A stretch of DNA of 64,000 bases from Haliclona indistincta (lineage: Eukaryota; Porifera; Demospongiae; Haplosclerida; Chalinidae): the NCBI GenBank assembly GCA_964017065.1, contig OZ024784.1:18007344-18071343 (forward strand), read 5' to 3'. Positions 21,763-32,679 of the stretch are shown one piece after another (within the stretch, counting starts at the first letter, position 1; the number at the start of each line of letters is the position of its first letter). A model generated the notes under the pieces. That model saw only the letters and a program-made list of their open reading frames with translations, was not told where the DNA came from and made no database searches. Made by a program: the position numbers and the translations under genes.

Positions 21763-23323
21763 GAAAGCAACCACCACCATAAATAGCACTGATATCAGAA
21801 GACACGGAGCAGATGGCTCCTCCATAAGCTGCAGTGTTGTTAGTGAAATGAAAAGCAGTGTTATCATATACCAGCATCCTTGACTCTCCTGCAAGAAAAA
21901 TAGCTCCACCTTCACTTCCTACATTGTTGGAAAATTCTACACTAGTGTTCTCCTGAAAGATCAGTAAAGCTAATGATGCATAAATAGCACTGGCTCTGTT
22001 ATCAGAGAATTTTGCTGATGCTGCAAAGGTAATAGGAACTCGATAAGTAAATAAAGTTGACTCTTGTCCTATTTCATTCTGAGGGTTAGGAACATTGCCT
22101 GTGAAGACACAATCTATAAGCAGAACTTGACCAATGAACTGGGATCTTTGTTGCTCTGTATAGCTAGGTGTGATCTCTAGAGCTGATCCTCCATTGCCAC
22201 TGTTGTTTACAAAGACACAGTTTTTGAAAGTGATGTTGTTATTAGACTGCATTGAACTATTGATAGATGAGATAAACACTGAAGCTCCACCTCCATTGTA
22301 AGCAATATTAGCAGTGAAGTTCACTGAATCAAGCAAGATTGAGTTGTTCTTTGGAATCTCTAGTAAACATTTTTGTCGTGGATTAATGCTAAATCCAAGT
22401 TGGACTCCTCCTCCTGCTCTTTCTTCAGACAGGGATGATGTGATAGCACGGTTGCCGTGGAATTTTGCATTGTAAACAAACAAGTGACAGTTGGTACTGT
22501 TATCGCTAGCCCAGGAAAATAAACCACCTCCACGTGCTCCGATATTGTTTTTGAAGGAGCAATTATCAAGTTTAACATGAATATCTTGTGAATAGTGCAA
22601 AAATATAACAGACATTCCTCCACCTTTTTGATTGATCCAAAAACGTTTTCTGATGTTGGCAGAGTTGTTTTTGAATGTGCAGTTGTTAATAGTGTACTGG
22701 GTTTTCTGCTGTTTCTGGTAAGGAATGAAAACAATCACCAGTCCACCTCCTCCATAAGTATACTCCAGTTCAGACTCAATCACTTTGTTGTTCTCAAAGA
22801 TAGTGTTATTCAAAAGCACACTACCAAAGCAGTCACTGATCATTAGACCATATCCATTGTTGTCGGTTACTATTAACCCTTGCAAGACTACATTAGTTGT
22901 GTTCATGAAGACAATAGACTTACTAGCATTGCCTGTTATATCGGTTAATTTATCATGATAAATTTGCACACCACAAGAGTCGATAGTGAAGTCTCGTAGT
23001 TCAATATTGGAGGATTGATTGAAGACCAGTCCAGCATTCATGTGATGGCAGGAGATGTGAGTGTACTGAGAGCCCTGTCCTCTGATGGTGATATTACTCA
23101 TCCGGGTGAAGCTGAGTGAGTGGGTCAGGTTACAGCTGCCATTAGTCAGTTCAAGGACAGAGTTATTGGGCAATGGTTCATTGAGCACAGAGTCCAGTGT
23201 TTGGCAGTGGATGCTTCCTTCATTTCTACCACAGCAAATGTGTATTCTTACGTTACCAACTGCAATGCGGACAAGAGCATGAACGATAAGAAGATGGATC
23301 CAAACCTTAAGGAACATTTTCAC
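21763..23323 (-). pseudogene. Array receptor, 5' part, truncated by inversion
   Basis: Reads from a signal peptide (MKMFLKVWIHLLIVHALVRI) through the invariant N-terminal segment and most of the beta-helix to the Cys residue of a YGGGCF motif at 21763. Beyond this the strand runs into another gene's antisense. Its continuation is 45519-47662 (+): the split codon is C from here plus TA from there (Leu), and the combined length is 3705 nt, exactly 1235 codons. The in-place extension past 21763 adds a short foreign tail. Nearly identical to the N-terminal part of the gene at 31239-32446, including the upstream 230 bp. Confidence 0.85.
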
Positions 23324-23556
23324 GTTGATGTATCTATAATACGTAAACTGAAAATCGATGCTGGTGGGCTAACTGTTATCATAACCTGTTCTTGTTATTA
23401 TGGTCTTTGTTGTCAATAGTTCTAGTTAGCTTATTTGAAAAACGTGTATAGTTCGATAATTATTGAAACCTAAACACTATTGCACACACTATAAACAAAC
23501 TAAATAATGTATACTAAAACTGTAAACAACTTTGTTCTTGTGGTTTAGGGTCATAG

Positions 23557-26500
23557 TTACAAGTCTATTAGACGAGCAGGAAATCCCATACTGTCCGTAT
23601 GTGCAGCATCAGCATTTGTGTCAAGCCTTTGGTAGCCATTCTTAAATTGCTTTATTTTTTGATAGAGAGAAACAAGGGTGTAAACAACAAGATATACGAG
23701 CGGGAGAATTACAGTCAGCACTTGTATCCAGACAGCAGTTATCACTTCATTTTGACTTTCACTGTCTCCCCAAATAGTTGCAGCATAGTTGAAGATGGTG
23801 ATGGTGTTAACAAAGAGCAGGTTGATAAGAAATGCAGACTCCAAAAGGTTATGCCAACGCATTTTATAGGGTTGAATTGTGATATGAAGAAAAACAAGCA
23901 AAAAGAGAAGTACTTCTACAGCAATATAGCAGGTAGACACTGTTTCTCTGAAAACTAAATAAAGTAGTGGAATCACCACTCGATAGGCAAAGTATAGTCC
24001 AGCAACGTATCGATGTTGGTCTTTAAAACTGGCTTGGAAGGAATCAAGAAAAGGCATGAATTTGAAACGAAGCTTGTTGTAAAAGTATTTGACAGATTTT
24101 GGCCATATTTGTAAGCTAAGAAATTTTGTTGCTACAGGTTCAAGCAGCAAGATACAAGGAGGAGGTAACATTACCACAATGAGACATAAAACTGCTGGGA
24201 TTGCATATGGTAGATGACCACTCCCAAAATACTCTGTATCACCAATTAACAATGAAACAGTTCGATTTCTGCTTTTACCTCTTCCTCTGAGAGTGACTGG
24301 TGTCAAAATTGAGAAAGTAATCAAGGAGCATTTAAAGTAGCACAGCACTAGGAATGCTGACAGACCATCTACTATTGAACCTCTGATGTTTCTCCTGCCA
24401 CATCGATTGCCAAGCTTCACACAGCAGTAGCAAGAGTGAAGTCGAAGAACAAGAACAGTGGCTATAACCAGCATCACAGCATACAATATAGTGGCATATT
24501 CAAACATATACATATCTACTGAATTGACATCGCTGATTAGACAAAAAGATAATTTTTCTGAATGAAAAAGTTTAAGGTTGAAAGAAGCATAAATTGTATG
24601 AATAGTTCTGATAGCCCCGGTTGTCTCAAACAAAGTTCTGAAAGCATCGATATAAAGAAAGTCAAGTATCTGTGCATAGAAGACAAAGCTGTTAAGACCT
24701 CCTGAAGTGAGACTGATGTTGAAGACTAAGATGACTGTAAAAATGATAGTCACTGGCAGCAACTCTGAGACAATGTAGAGCGGGATCCCATAAGCACAAT
24801 GAGCAGTAGATGTGTTAGCACACATGAATGATGGTGAATGATAATAAGCTGAATAGCCTTCAATGCAACTACTACATAAGATGCCAGTACGATTTTCACC
24901 ACAGACAGTTTTTTCAAGTTTTTTTCTTGTTTTAATGGATATTGGAATTTCATTATATCCATTCTTAGGTAGTGTTCCATTATAGGAACAAAAATCAGCA
25001 ACACAGGCACCTGTGAAGAGTGTGCTCTCACTTGGAGAATTGCCTATATAGCCAACCCAAAATCCATGTGTTATTAAAGCAGAAACGTTATTACAGGAAG
25101 GCATTTGAAAGTACCTATCATCTTCTTTAGTTGCTGAGCAGGTACAAGCTTTTTCATAGTCAAGTGAGAAACCAGGTGGACACCGAGAGAGGGAAAAATT
25201 CAATTTTTTTCTACTAACAACTGGAGCATTGTTTTCTAGAACTATTGTGCCATTTGTTCTTATTTTTCCATATACGGTAATAGAGCCCTTTTTAGTCGAT
25301 ACATGTGCATATTTTACTAGCCCTGAGAAATCTTCAGTTTTGGCAGTGACATGGAAAAGATCACTAGCATTACCCAGTTCATCAATTTGAGTGATGATCA
25401 GTTCATGAGGAAGTCCTGGAATGAGTTCGAGACATGATGATGATGTGTTCAATAGTGAAGGAGAAGTAGCGATACTACTGCCATTTACTCCTGTGTTGGT
25501 AAATGTATAGTTTCCAATACACTGGATAGAAAAAATATGCATTAAAGAAACATATTTGTAAAGCCTGTTCTGACAAAAATTGCAGCACGAAGTGAGAGAT
25601 GATACAAAAATGTCATTGCCAATTTGCTTGGATGTCATATTATCAATAAAGTGTAGGGTAATGTTTTTGTAGTCGTTTTTCTGTGGCATTACAAAGCAAC
25701 TGGCATCATAGGCAATACTGATATCTGAAGGAAGAGAGCAGATGGCTCCTCCATAAGATGCAGTGTTGTTAGTGAAATGGAAAGCAGTGTTATCATTTAC
25801 CAGCATCCTTGAATCTCCTGAAAGAAAAATAGCTCCACCTTTGCTTCCAACATTGTTGGAAAATTCCACACTAGTATTTTCCTGAAAGATCAGTAAGGCT
25901 GATGATGCAAGAATAGCACTGGCTCTATTATTGGAAAATTTCATTAATCCTCTTAAAGTGATGAGAATTTGGGATGTGAATAAAGTTGACTCTTGTCCTA
26001 TTTCATTCTGATAATTCGGAAAATTGCCTGTGAAGACACAATCTATAAGCAGAACTCGACCAATGAACTGAGATCTTTGTTGCTCTGTATAGCTAGGTGT
26101 GATCTCTAGTGCTGATCCTCCATTACCACTGTTGTTTACAAAGACACATTTTCTGAAAGTGATGTTATTCAGTTTTTCAGATACCATTGTCTTTTTGATT
26201 GATGATAGAAATAGTGAAGCTCCTCCTCCATTGTCAGCAGTGTTAGCAGTGAAGTTCACCGAATCAAACATGATTGTGTTTTTTGTAGGAATTTGTTTAT
26301 TGTGTCGTAAGCTAATGCTTAACCCAAGTTGGAATCCTCCTCCAGCTTTATCTTCATTAACAGATGGAGAAAGTGTGGTAGCACGGTTACCATAGAACCA
26401 TGTATTGTAAACAGTCAAGTGACAGTTGGTAGTGTCTTCACTATACCATGCGAAGAGACCGCCACCGTGTGAACCTGTGTTGTTTTTGAAAGAGCATCTT

Positions 26501-27240
26501 TCCAGTTCGACATAAATATCCTTTGAATTGTGCAAAAACAGTAGAGACATTCCTCCACCTCTTTCAATGAGTGAATGACCTTGATTGATTTTTTCAATGT
26601 TGGCCGAATTTCTTTCAAATGAGCAGTTGCTAATTGTAAAATGGGCTTCTTGTTGCTTTTTGTGAGGTGTAAAATCGATCACCAGTCCACCTCCTCCATA
26701 AGTATACTCCAGTTCAGACTCGATCACTTTGTTGTTCTCAAAGATAGTGTTATTCAAAAGCACACTACCAAAGCAGTCACTGATCATTAGACCATATCCA
26801 TTGCTGTTGGTTACTATTAACCCTTGCAAGACTACATTAGTTGTGTTAAAGAATACTATAGAATTGCTTGCATTGCCTGATATGTTGCTGTGATAAATTT
26901 GCACACCACAAGAGTCGATAGTGAAGCCACTTAGTTCAATATTGGAGGATTGATTGAAGACCAGTCCAGCATTCATGTGATGGCAGAAGATGTGAGTGTA
27001 CTGAGAGCCCTGTCCTCTGATGGTGATATTACTCACCCGGGTGAAGCTGAGTGAGTGGGTCAGGTTACAGCTGCCATTAGTCAGTTCAAAGACAGAGTTA
27101 CTGGGTAGTAGTTCACTGAGCACAGAGTCCAGTGATTGGCAGTTATCACATGAAGAACAATTAATAGTGAAGACATTCTTACTGCCACAAGCTGAAAGGT
27201 TGAATAAGAGAGCAAGAAGGTAGACAGTCCGAACATCCAT
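23557..27240 (-). CDS. Array receptor, subtype A (1227 aa)
   Basis: Intact single exon. Signal peptide MDVRTVYLLALLFNLSACGS; Cys motif CSSCDNCQSLDSVLSELLP; invariant segment with IRGQGSQYTHIFCHHMNAG; beta-helix with GGGMSLLFL, GGGLFAWYS and GGAIFLSGDS turns; linker domain (ITQIDELGNASDLFHVTA); Cys module (CPPGFSLDYEKACTCSA, GILCSSCIEGYS). About nine hydrophobic segments run from GIPLYIVSELLPVTIIF to near residue 1195, with the HSCYCCVKLGNRCGRRNIRG loop. The tail ends SMGFPARLIDL. It is a close copy of 32680-36366, about 9.12 kb away, and shares the SGFTIDSCGVQIYHSN variant with 41153-44881, which suggests exchange between them. It ends only 233 bp from the next start codon. Probable N-glycosylated surface protein of unknown ligand. 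Confidence 0.88.
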   Translation of the reverse strand: MDVRTVYLLALLFNLSACGSKNVFTINCSSCDNCQSLDSVLSELLPSNSVFELTNGSCNLTHSLSFTRVSNITIRGQGSQYTHIFCHHMNAGLVFNQSSNIELSGFTIDSCGVQIYHSNISGNASNSIVFFNTTNVVLQGLIVTNSNGYGLMISDCFGSVLLNNTIFENNKVIESELEYTYGGGGLVIDFTPHKKQQEAHFTISNCSFERNSANIEKINQGHSLIERGGGMSLLFLHNSKDIYVELERCSFKNNTGSHGGGLFAWYSEDTTNCHLTVYNTWFYGNRATTLSPSVNEDKAGGGFQLGLSISLRHNKQIPTKNTIMFDSVNFTANTADNGGGASLFLSSIKKTMVSEKLNNITFRKCVFVNNSGNGGSALEITPSYTEQQRSQFIGRVLLIDCVFTGNFPNYQNEIGQESTLFTSQILITLRGLMKFSNNRASAILASSALLIFQENTSVEFSNNVGSKGGAIFLSGDSRMLVNDNTAFHFTNNTASYGGAICSLPSDISIAYDASCFVMPQKNDYKNITLHFIDNMTSKQIGNDIFVSSLTSCCNFCQNRLYKYVSLMHIFSIQCIGNYTFTNTGVNGSSIATSPSLLNTSSSCLELIPGLPHELIITQIDELGNASDLFHVTAKTEDFSGLVKYAHVSTKKGSITVYGKIRTNGTIVLENNAPVVSRKKLNFSLSRCPPGFSLDYEKACTCSATKEDDRYFQMPSCNNVSALITHGFWVGYIGNSPSESTLFTGACVADFCSYNGTLPKNGYNEIPISIKTRKKLEKTVCGENRTGILCSSCIEGYSAYYHSPSFMCANTSTAHCAYGIPLYIVSELLPVTIIFTVILVFNISLTSGGLNSFVFYAQILDFLYIDAFRTLFETTGAIRTIHTIYASFNLKLFHSEKLSFCLISDVNSVDMYMFEYATILYAVMLVIATVLVLRLHSCYCCVKLGNRCGRRNIRGSIVDGLSAFLVLCYFKCSLITFSILTPVTLRGRGKSRNRTVSLLIGDTEYFGSGHLPYAIPAVLCLIVVMLPPPCILLLEPVATKFLSLQIWPKSVKYFYNKLRFKFMPFLDSFQASFKDQHRYVAGLYFAYRVVIPLLYLVFRETVSTCYIAVEVLLFLLVFLHITIQPYKMRWHNLLESAFLINLLFVNTITIFNYAATIWGDSESQNEVITAVWIQVLTVILPLVYLVVYTLVSLYQKIKQFKNGYQRLDTNADAAHTDSMGFPARLIDL

Positions 27241-27958
27241 TTGGACTCTTTAGTTGCAAAAGTGCCAAATTCAAGTTGATTTGAAACTATAAGTTATCCT
27301 ATAGTTTACCAACTCTCCATGAGAGAATTTTATTCTGAAAGTATCACTTCAATTCAATACTTTAGGCAGTTATCAAATTACATCTACCCCCACGTGCATG
27401 CATGGATGATTCATGTTGACAAACCATGAATATATACGTGTACTCACTCTAGTGCTTGTGGTAATAATTTATGGAAAATTATTACCACAATAAATGCAAA
27501 CCCGCCTGCAGTTGCTACAGCTCCATAGCTTAGATATGTTTTCGCAGAGAACTATACCTAGCCACCATTAATGTAGTTGATTCGTATTGATTCTGAGTAG
27601 AATGTGTATTTGTACACACGGCATGCATTTATAAATAACAATTTACTCACAAGAAATCAATATTGATTCTATTACAACAACATCTTTAAGGTGCTAAAAG
27701 CAAGTGAAATAAAACATTACTGCATGTTATGTACACTCTCCTGACTTTCTGTGTAAATAGCTACTGGAGTTGACATGTGATCTGGTCTTGAGCATCTTTT
27801 GTACAAAAATGCATACTTTTCATTAGTAATAAAACAGATGTTATACTAGGGCATGTGAGAAATTATAAAATGTGTGCGAAGTGCATGAAAAGGTATGCAC
27901 GCATAATGTGTTATATAATTATACAACTAATTATACAACTAAAGCGTCCAAATGGTGT
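27241..27958. other. Intergenic spacer, duplicated at 36367-37049
   Basis: No gene seen. Long stretches are nearly identical to 36367-37049 apart from small indels (for example the ATGCATGGA region and GACTTTCTGTGTAA near 27740), which dates it to the same tandem duplication as the flanking genes. It includes the upstream region of 23557-27240 and the 3' flank of the pseudogene at 27959. Confidence 0.7.
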
Positions 27959-29980
27959 TTAGAAATCATCTTCTTGCTCTTCTTTGCTATGAAGCAGACG
28001 ATCAGGAAACTCAATCTCAACAGATTTTTCAAGTAGAGGCTGTGATTTATCACTTGGTGGTGGTGTGTGATGTAAAGGTTTGATATTACGATATACAGCA
28101 ATGGCTATGTACACAGCAAGATAGATGATGGGCACAGACATGGCGATTATCTGCAGCCACGCTATTGTAATTTCATTTAGACTTAAGTCAATTTTTCCCT
28201 GAATAATAGCGAGATTTATCAGTGTAGCTGTGTTGACAAACAGTAGGTTGATTAAGATGACAAACTCGATGATGTTGTGCCAAGACTCTTTGTGAGGACG
28301 TAGTATGACATGAATGAAGACAATCAAGAAGAGAATCACCTCAAGAGAAACATAACATGAGAATACTGATGGAGAGAAATATGTTGCAGTGGTTGCTACA
28401 CGATAGGCAAAGTAAAGACCAGCAATGAATCGATATTTGTCCTTGAAACATCCTTGAAATGAATATCAAGGAATGGCATGAAGCTCATTCGTACCTTAGT
28501 GTAGTAACTAGTAGTGACCTTGAAGGTGTTCCAAAAATTCCAACTGAACAGTTTAGTAAGCACTGGTTCAAGCATGAGGATACAAGGTGGCGGAATAATT
28601 ACAACAATAAGGACAAAGACAGCTGGAATAGCATGTGGTAGATGACCTGGACCAAAGTACTCAGAGTCGCCTAGAAACAAAGGAACCGTCTTGTTGAATA
28701 TTTCATTCTTCCCACTGAGAGTGACAAATGCCAAGATCCCAGATGTTATTCTTGTACATTGAAAGTAGCACAGCACTAGGAATGCTGACAGACCATCTAC
28801 TATTGAACCTCGGATGTTTCTCCTGCCACATCGATTTCCAATCTTCACACAGCAGTAGCAAGAGTGGTACCTAAGAACAAGAACAGTGACTATAACCAGC
28901 ATCACAGTATACAGTATAGTGGCTTAACTAAACATGAAGATGTCCATTACATTAGCACCACTGATGATGCAAAAGGACAAACCTTCTATATTTAACATGT
29001 TCAAATTGAAAGAGCCATATATCACTTTGAAAATATTTAAAACAAATTCTGTGACTGGATCGTTTACATCTGCTGTACCAAATGCATCGACAAACTGAGA
29101 ATCAATCACTTGTGAATAGAAGACAAAGCTGTAGACAGCTCCTGAAGTGAGACTGATATTGAAGATAAGAATGACAAGGAAGATGATGGTCACTGGAAGC
29201 AGCTCTGAGACAATGTACAATGGAATTCCAAATGCACAATTATTTCTCTGGAAGCACTCTAAATTAGGAGAATGATAAAATACTGTGTATCCATTGGCAC
29301 ATCTGGTACATAACACTCCTTTCCGCTTGCTACCACATACTACCTCTTCTAGGGCTTCTTCAGTACTGTCTGTGTTTGGTAGAGAATGTTTCCCATCTGG
29401 AGCACGGTACTCCTGCCAGGTACTCCTCTGTTGGTAAATGTATATTTTCCAATGCAGGCAATAGTAAAAATATTCGCAGGAGTAACCTGTTCATGAGACC
29501 TGGTATGACAAAAATTGCAGCATGAAGTAAGAGATGACACAAAAATGTCATTGCCAGTCTGCTTTGATGCCTTATTTCCAGCAAAGTGTAGGGTAATATT
29601 TTTGTAGTTCAAATCGTTTGGCATTAGAAAGCAACTACCACCATAAATAGCACTGATATCAGAAGACATGGAGCAGATGGCTCCTCCATAAGATGCAGTG
29701 TTGTTAGTGAACTGGAAAGCAGTGTTATCATTTACCAGCATCCTTGACTCTCCTGCAAGAAAAATAGCTCCACCTTCACTTCCTACATCGTTGGAAAATT
29801 CTACACTAGTGTTCTCCTGGAAGATCAGTAAAGCTAATGATGCATAAATAGCACTGGCTCTGTTATTGAAGAATTTTGCTGATGCTGCAAAGGTAACAGG
29901 AACTCGATAGGTGAATATAGTTGACTCTTGACCTATTTCATTCTGAGGGTTAGGAACATTGCCTGTGAAGACACAATCTA

Positions 29981-30364
29981 AAGAAAATAAAAAAGATTTC
30001 TATCGAAATCAAAAGGATGTAGGGTTGTGAAATCTACCACTGGTCAACAATGTAAACTAACAAGGAACAAGCATGGAATGGTAACACGATTGACTTGCTA
30101 ACAGACCATAGATCCCTACATCAGTGGCTGCTGTAGTTGACTATAGCTAGTTCAGCTTAGCTAGTTGCTGTTGACTGACACCTGACGTGCATTCAGCTTG
30201 TGACAGCTTATGTACAGCCACTGATGTAGGGATCTATGGTCTGTTAGCAAGTCAATCGTGTTACCATTCCATGCTTGTTCCTTGTTAGTTTACATTGTTG
30301 ACCAGTGGTAGATTTCACAACCCTACATCCTTTTGATTTCGATAGAAATCTTTTTTATTTTCTT
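29981..30364. repeat. Long hairpin element with 149-bp arms
   Basis: Arms 29981-30129 and 30216-30364 are reverse complements with no mismatch that I could find. They start AAGAAAATAAAAAAG and end CTTTTTTATTTTCTT. The 86-bp loop is itself partly repetitive (CTAGTTCAGCTTAGCTAG). The near-perfect arms indicate a young insertion or ongoing arm homogenisation. Confidence 0.9.
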
Positions 30365-31238
30365 GTTTGTGTCCTTTTTTTCTTTTTCAGTGAAGTACAG
30401 TTCAATATCATGTAATTACTGTGCCATCTTTGTTTCCACCATTGGTTTGGTTTTCCTGTTGTTGATGGCTTTCTTTATTATTAACAATTTTAAACTTGTA
30501 GCTAGATAATTCTTATGCTGTAGATATCAGCTCGCCTACGCATGCATGAATACAGTGCATACGAGCCCCGCCCACACTTGTTTACGGTGGTTATAAATAT
30601 CTGGCAAGGCAGAATGGTGATTCTGCGCTTGCTAGCTTACCGTTCTTCGAAGATTCCAGACAAATACTGATGTGTTCTCCGTGATCTATACGGCGTGGCG
30701 ATACTCAAGCTTGTGCTTGGTCACGTGCGCTAACCACAGCTTGGTCACGTGCGTATTGCGCAATCACTATAATTATTAATGGCGTCTAACACTTAGCTGA
30801 CAATGGATCACGATCGAGAAATCGCGGAATTTATATCGCCGTTTCGCTAAAAACTAAGTTCAAAAGGCACATGCCAGGAGAATTTCACGACTGTTCGTGG
30901 GTGTTTTGGTCTCGGCACTGCTCACGTAAAGGTGCTAGGCGAGTGGAAGAAAGAAAGAAGAAGAAGAAGAAAGAAGAAAACGAAGATGACGAAACTCGAT
31001 TTTCACCGTTTCCAGGTTCGTCACTTTAGTAACAATCTCGAGCAATCTCCTTGCTACTGTAAGATGGGGCAACACCAGATAGCAGATTTAAGTGTTTTTG
31101 GACGTATAAAATTCATCACCAGGCGAAATATCAGCGTTTGAACGCTAATACATTGTATGTAGCCGCCATCTTGTTTTCTCGTTCAACCCTACATAGGGAG
31201 ACACTACCGTGTCTCCCTAACACTACCGTGTCTCCCTA
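29981..31238. mobile_element. Insertion in the chimeric receptor pseudogene
   Basis: About 1.26 kb interrupts a sequence that is continuous in paralogues (ACAATCTATAAGCAG). It contains a 149-bp perfect-looking hairpin element (29981-30364). About 870 bp of unrelated sequence follow, with direct repeats of CTTGGTCACGTGCG at about 30717 and 30741. The right end has palindromic AGGGAGACAC/GTGTCTCCCT motifs (31194-31238), one of them repeated. No clear target duplication or transposase was seen, so this may be a composite of nested insertions. The open frame at 30932-31141 is a lysine/arginine-rich low-complexity string and I do not consider it a gene. Confidence 0.7.
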
Positions 31239-32679
31239 ATAAGCAGAACTCGACCAATGAACTGAGATCTTTGTTGCTCTGTATAGCTAGGTGTGATCTC
31301 TAGAGCTGATCCTCCATTGCCACTGTTGTTTACAAAGACACAGTTTTTGAAAGTGATGTTGTTATTAGACTGCATTGAACTATTGATAGATGAGATAAAC
31401 ACTGAAGCTCCACCTCCATTGTAAGCAATATTAGCAGTGAAGTTCACTGAATCAAGCAAGATTGAGTTGTTCTTTGGAATCTCTAGTAAACATTTTTGTC
31501 GTGGATTAATGCTAAATCCAAGTTGGACTCCTCCTCCAGCTCTTTCTTCAGACAGGGATGATGTGATAGCACGGTTGCCGTGGAATTTTGCATTGTAAAC
31601 AAACAAGTGACAGTTGGTACTGTTATCGCTAGCCCAGGAAAATAAACCACCTCCACGTGCTCCAGTATTGTTTTTGAAGGAGCAATTATCAAGTTTAACA
31701 TGAATATCTTGTGAATAGTGCAAAAATATAACAGACATTCCTCCACCTCTTTCATTGATCCGAAAACGTTTTCTGATGTTGCCAGAGTTGCTTTCGAATG
31801 TGCAGTTGTTAATAGTGTACTGGGTTTTCTGCTGTTTCTGGTAAGGAATGAAAACAATCACCAGTCCACCTCCTCCATAAGTATACTCCAGTTCAGACTC
31901 AATCACTTTGCTGTTCTCAAAGATAGTGTTATTCAAAAGCACACTACCAAAGCAGTCACTGATCATTAGACCATATCCATTGCTGTTGGTTACTATTAAC
32001 CCTTGCAAGACTACATTAGTTGTGTTCATGAAGACAATAGACTTACTAGCATTGCCTACTTTATCGGTTAATTCATCGTGATTAATTTGCACACCACAAG
32101 AGTCGATAGTGAAGTCACGTAGTTCAATATTGGAGGATTGATTGAAGACCAGTCCAGCATTCATGTGATGGCAGGAGATGTGAGTGTACTGAGAGCCCTG
32201 TCCTCTGATGGTGATATTACTCACCTGGGTGAAGCTGAGTGAGTGGGTCAGGTTATAGCTGCCATTAGTCAGTTCAAGGACAGAGTTATTGGGCAATGGT
32301 TCATTGAGCACAGAGTCCAGTGTTTGGCAATAAATGCTTCCTTCATTTCTACCACAGCAAATGTGTATTCTTACGTTACCAACTGCAATGCGGACAAGAA
32401 CATGAACGATAAGAAGATGGATCCAAACCTTAAGGAACATTTTCACGCTGATGTATCTATAATACGTAAACTGAAAATCGATGCTGGTGGGCTAACTGTT
32501 ATCATAACCTGTTCTTGTTATTATAGTCTCTGTTGTCAATAGTTCTAGTTAGCTTATTTGAAAAACGTGTATAGTTCGATAATTATTGAAACCTAAACAC
32601 TATTGCACACACTATAAACAAACTAAATAATGTATACTAAAACTGTAAACAACTTTGTTATTGTGGTTTAGGGTCATAG

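Larger units (their letters stand above)
27959..32446 (-). pseudogene. Chimeric array receptor pseudogene with insertion, stop and frameshift
   Basis: 5' to 3' on the - strand. 32446-31239 encodes a subtype A N-terminal half nearly identical to 21763-23323. An insertion occupies 31238-29981. Subtype A sequence then resumes (29980 to about 29405, up to TNRGVPG). There it jumps to subtype B sequence in a different frame (SLPNTDSTEEALEEVVCGSK), with the roughly 190 residues between missing. Further lesions are TAA in place of the Asn-Tyr codons at about 28925 (FMFS-stop-ATILY against FMFNYATILY) and a 2-bp insertion near 28463. The C-terminus (FPDRLLHSKEEQEDDF) closely matches 37050-40778. The jump is best explained as the junction of a tandem duplication. 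Not expected to give a functional receptor. Confidence 0.85.

Noticed and set aside
30932..31141. Small Lys/Arg-rich protein gene
   Set aside because: Low-complexity AAG/AGA run inside an insertion, with no conserved domain and no splice or promoter support.
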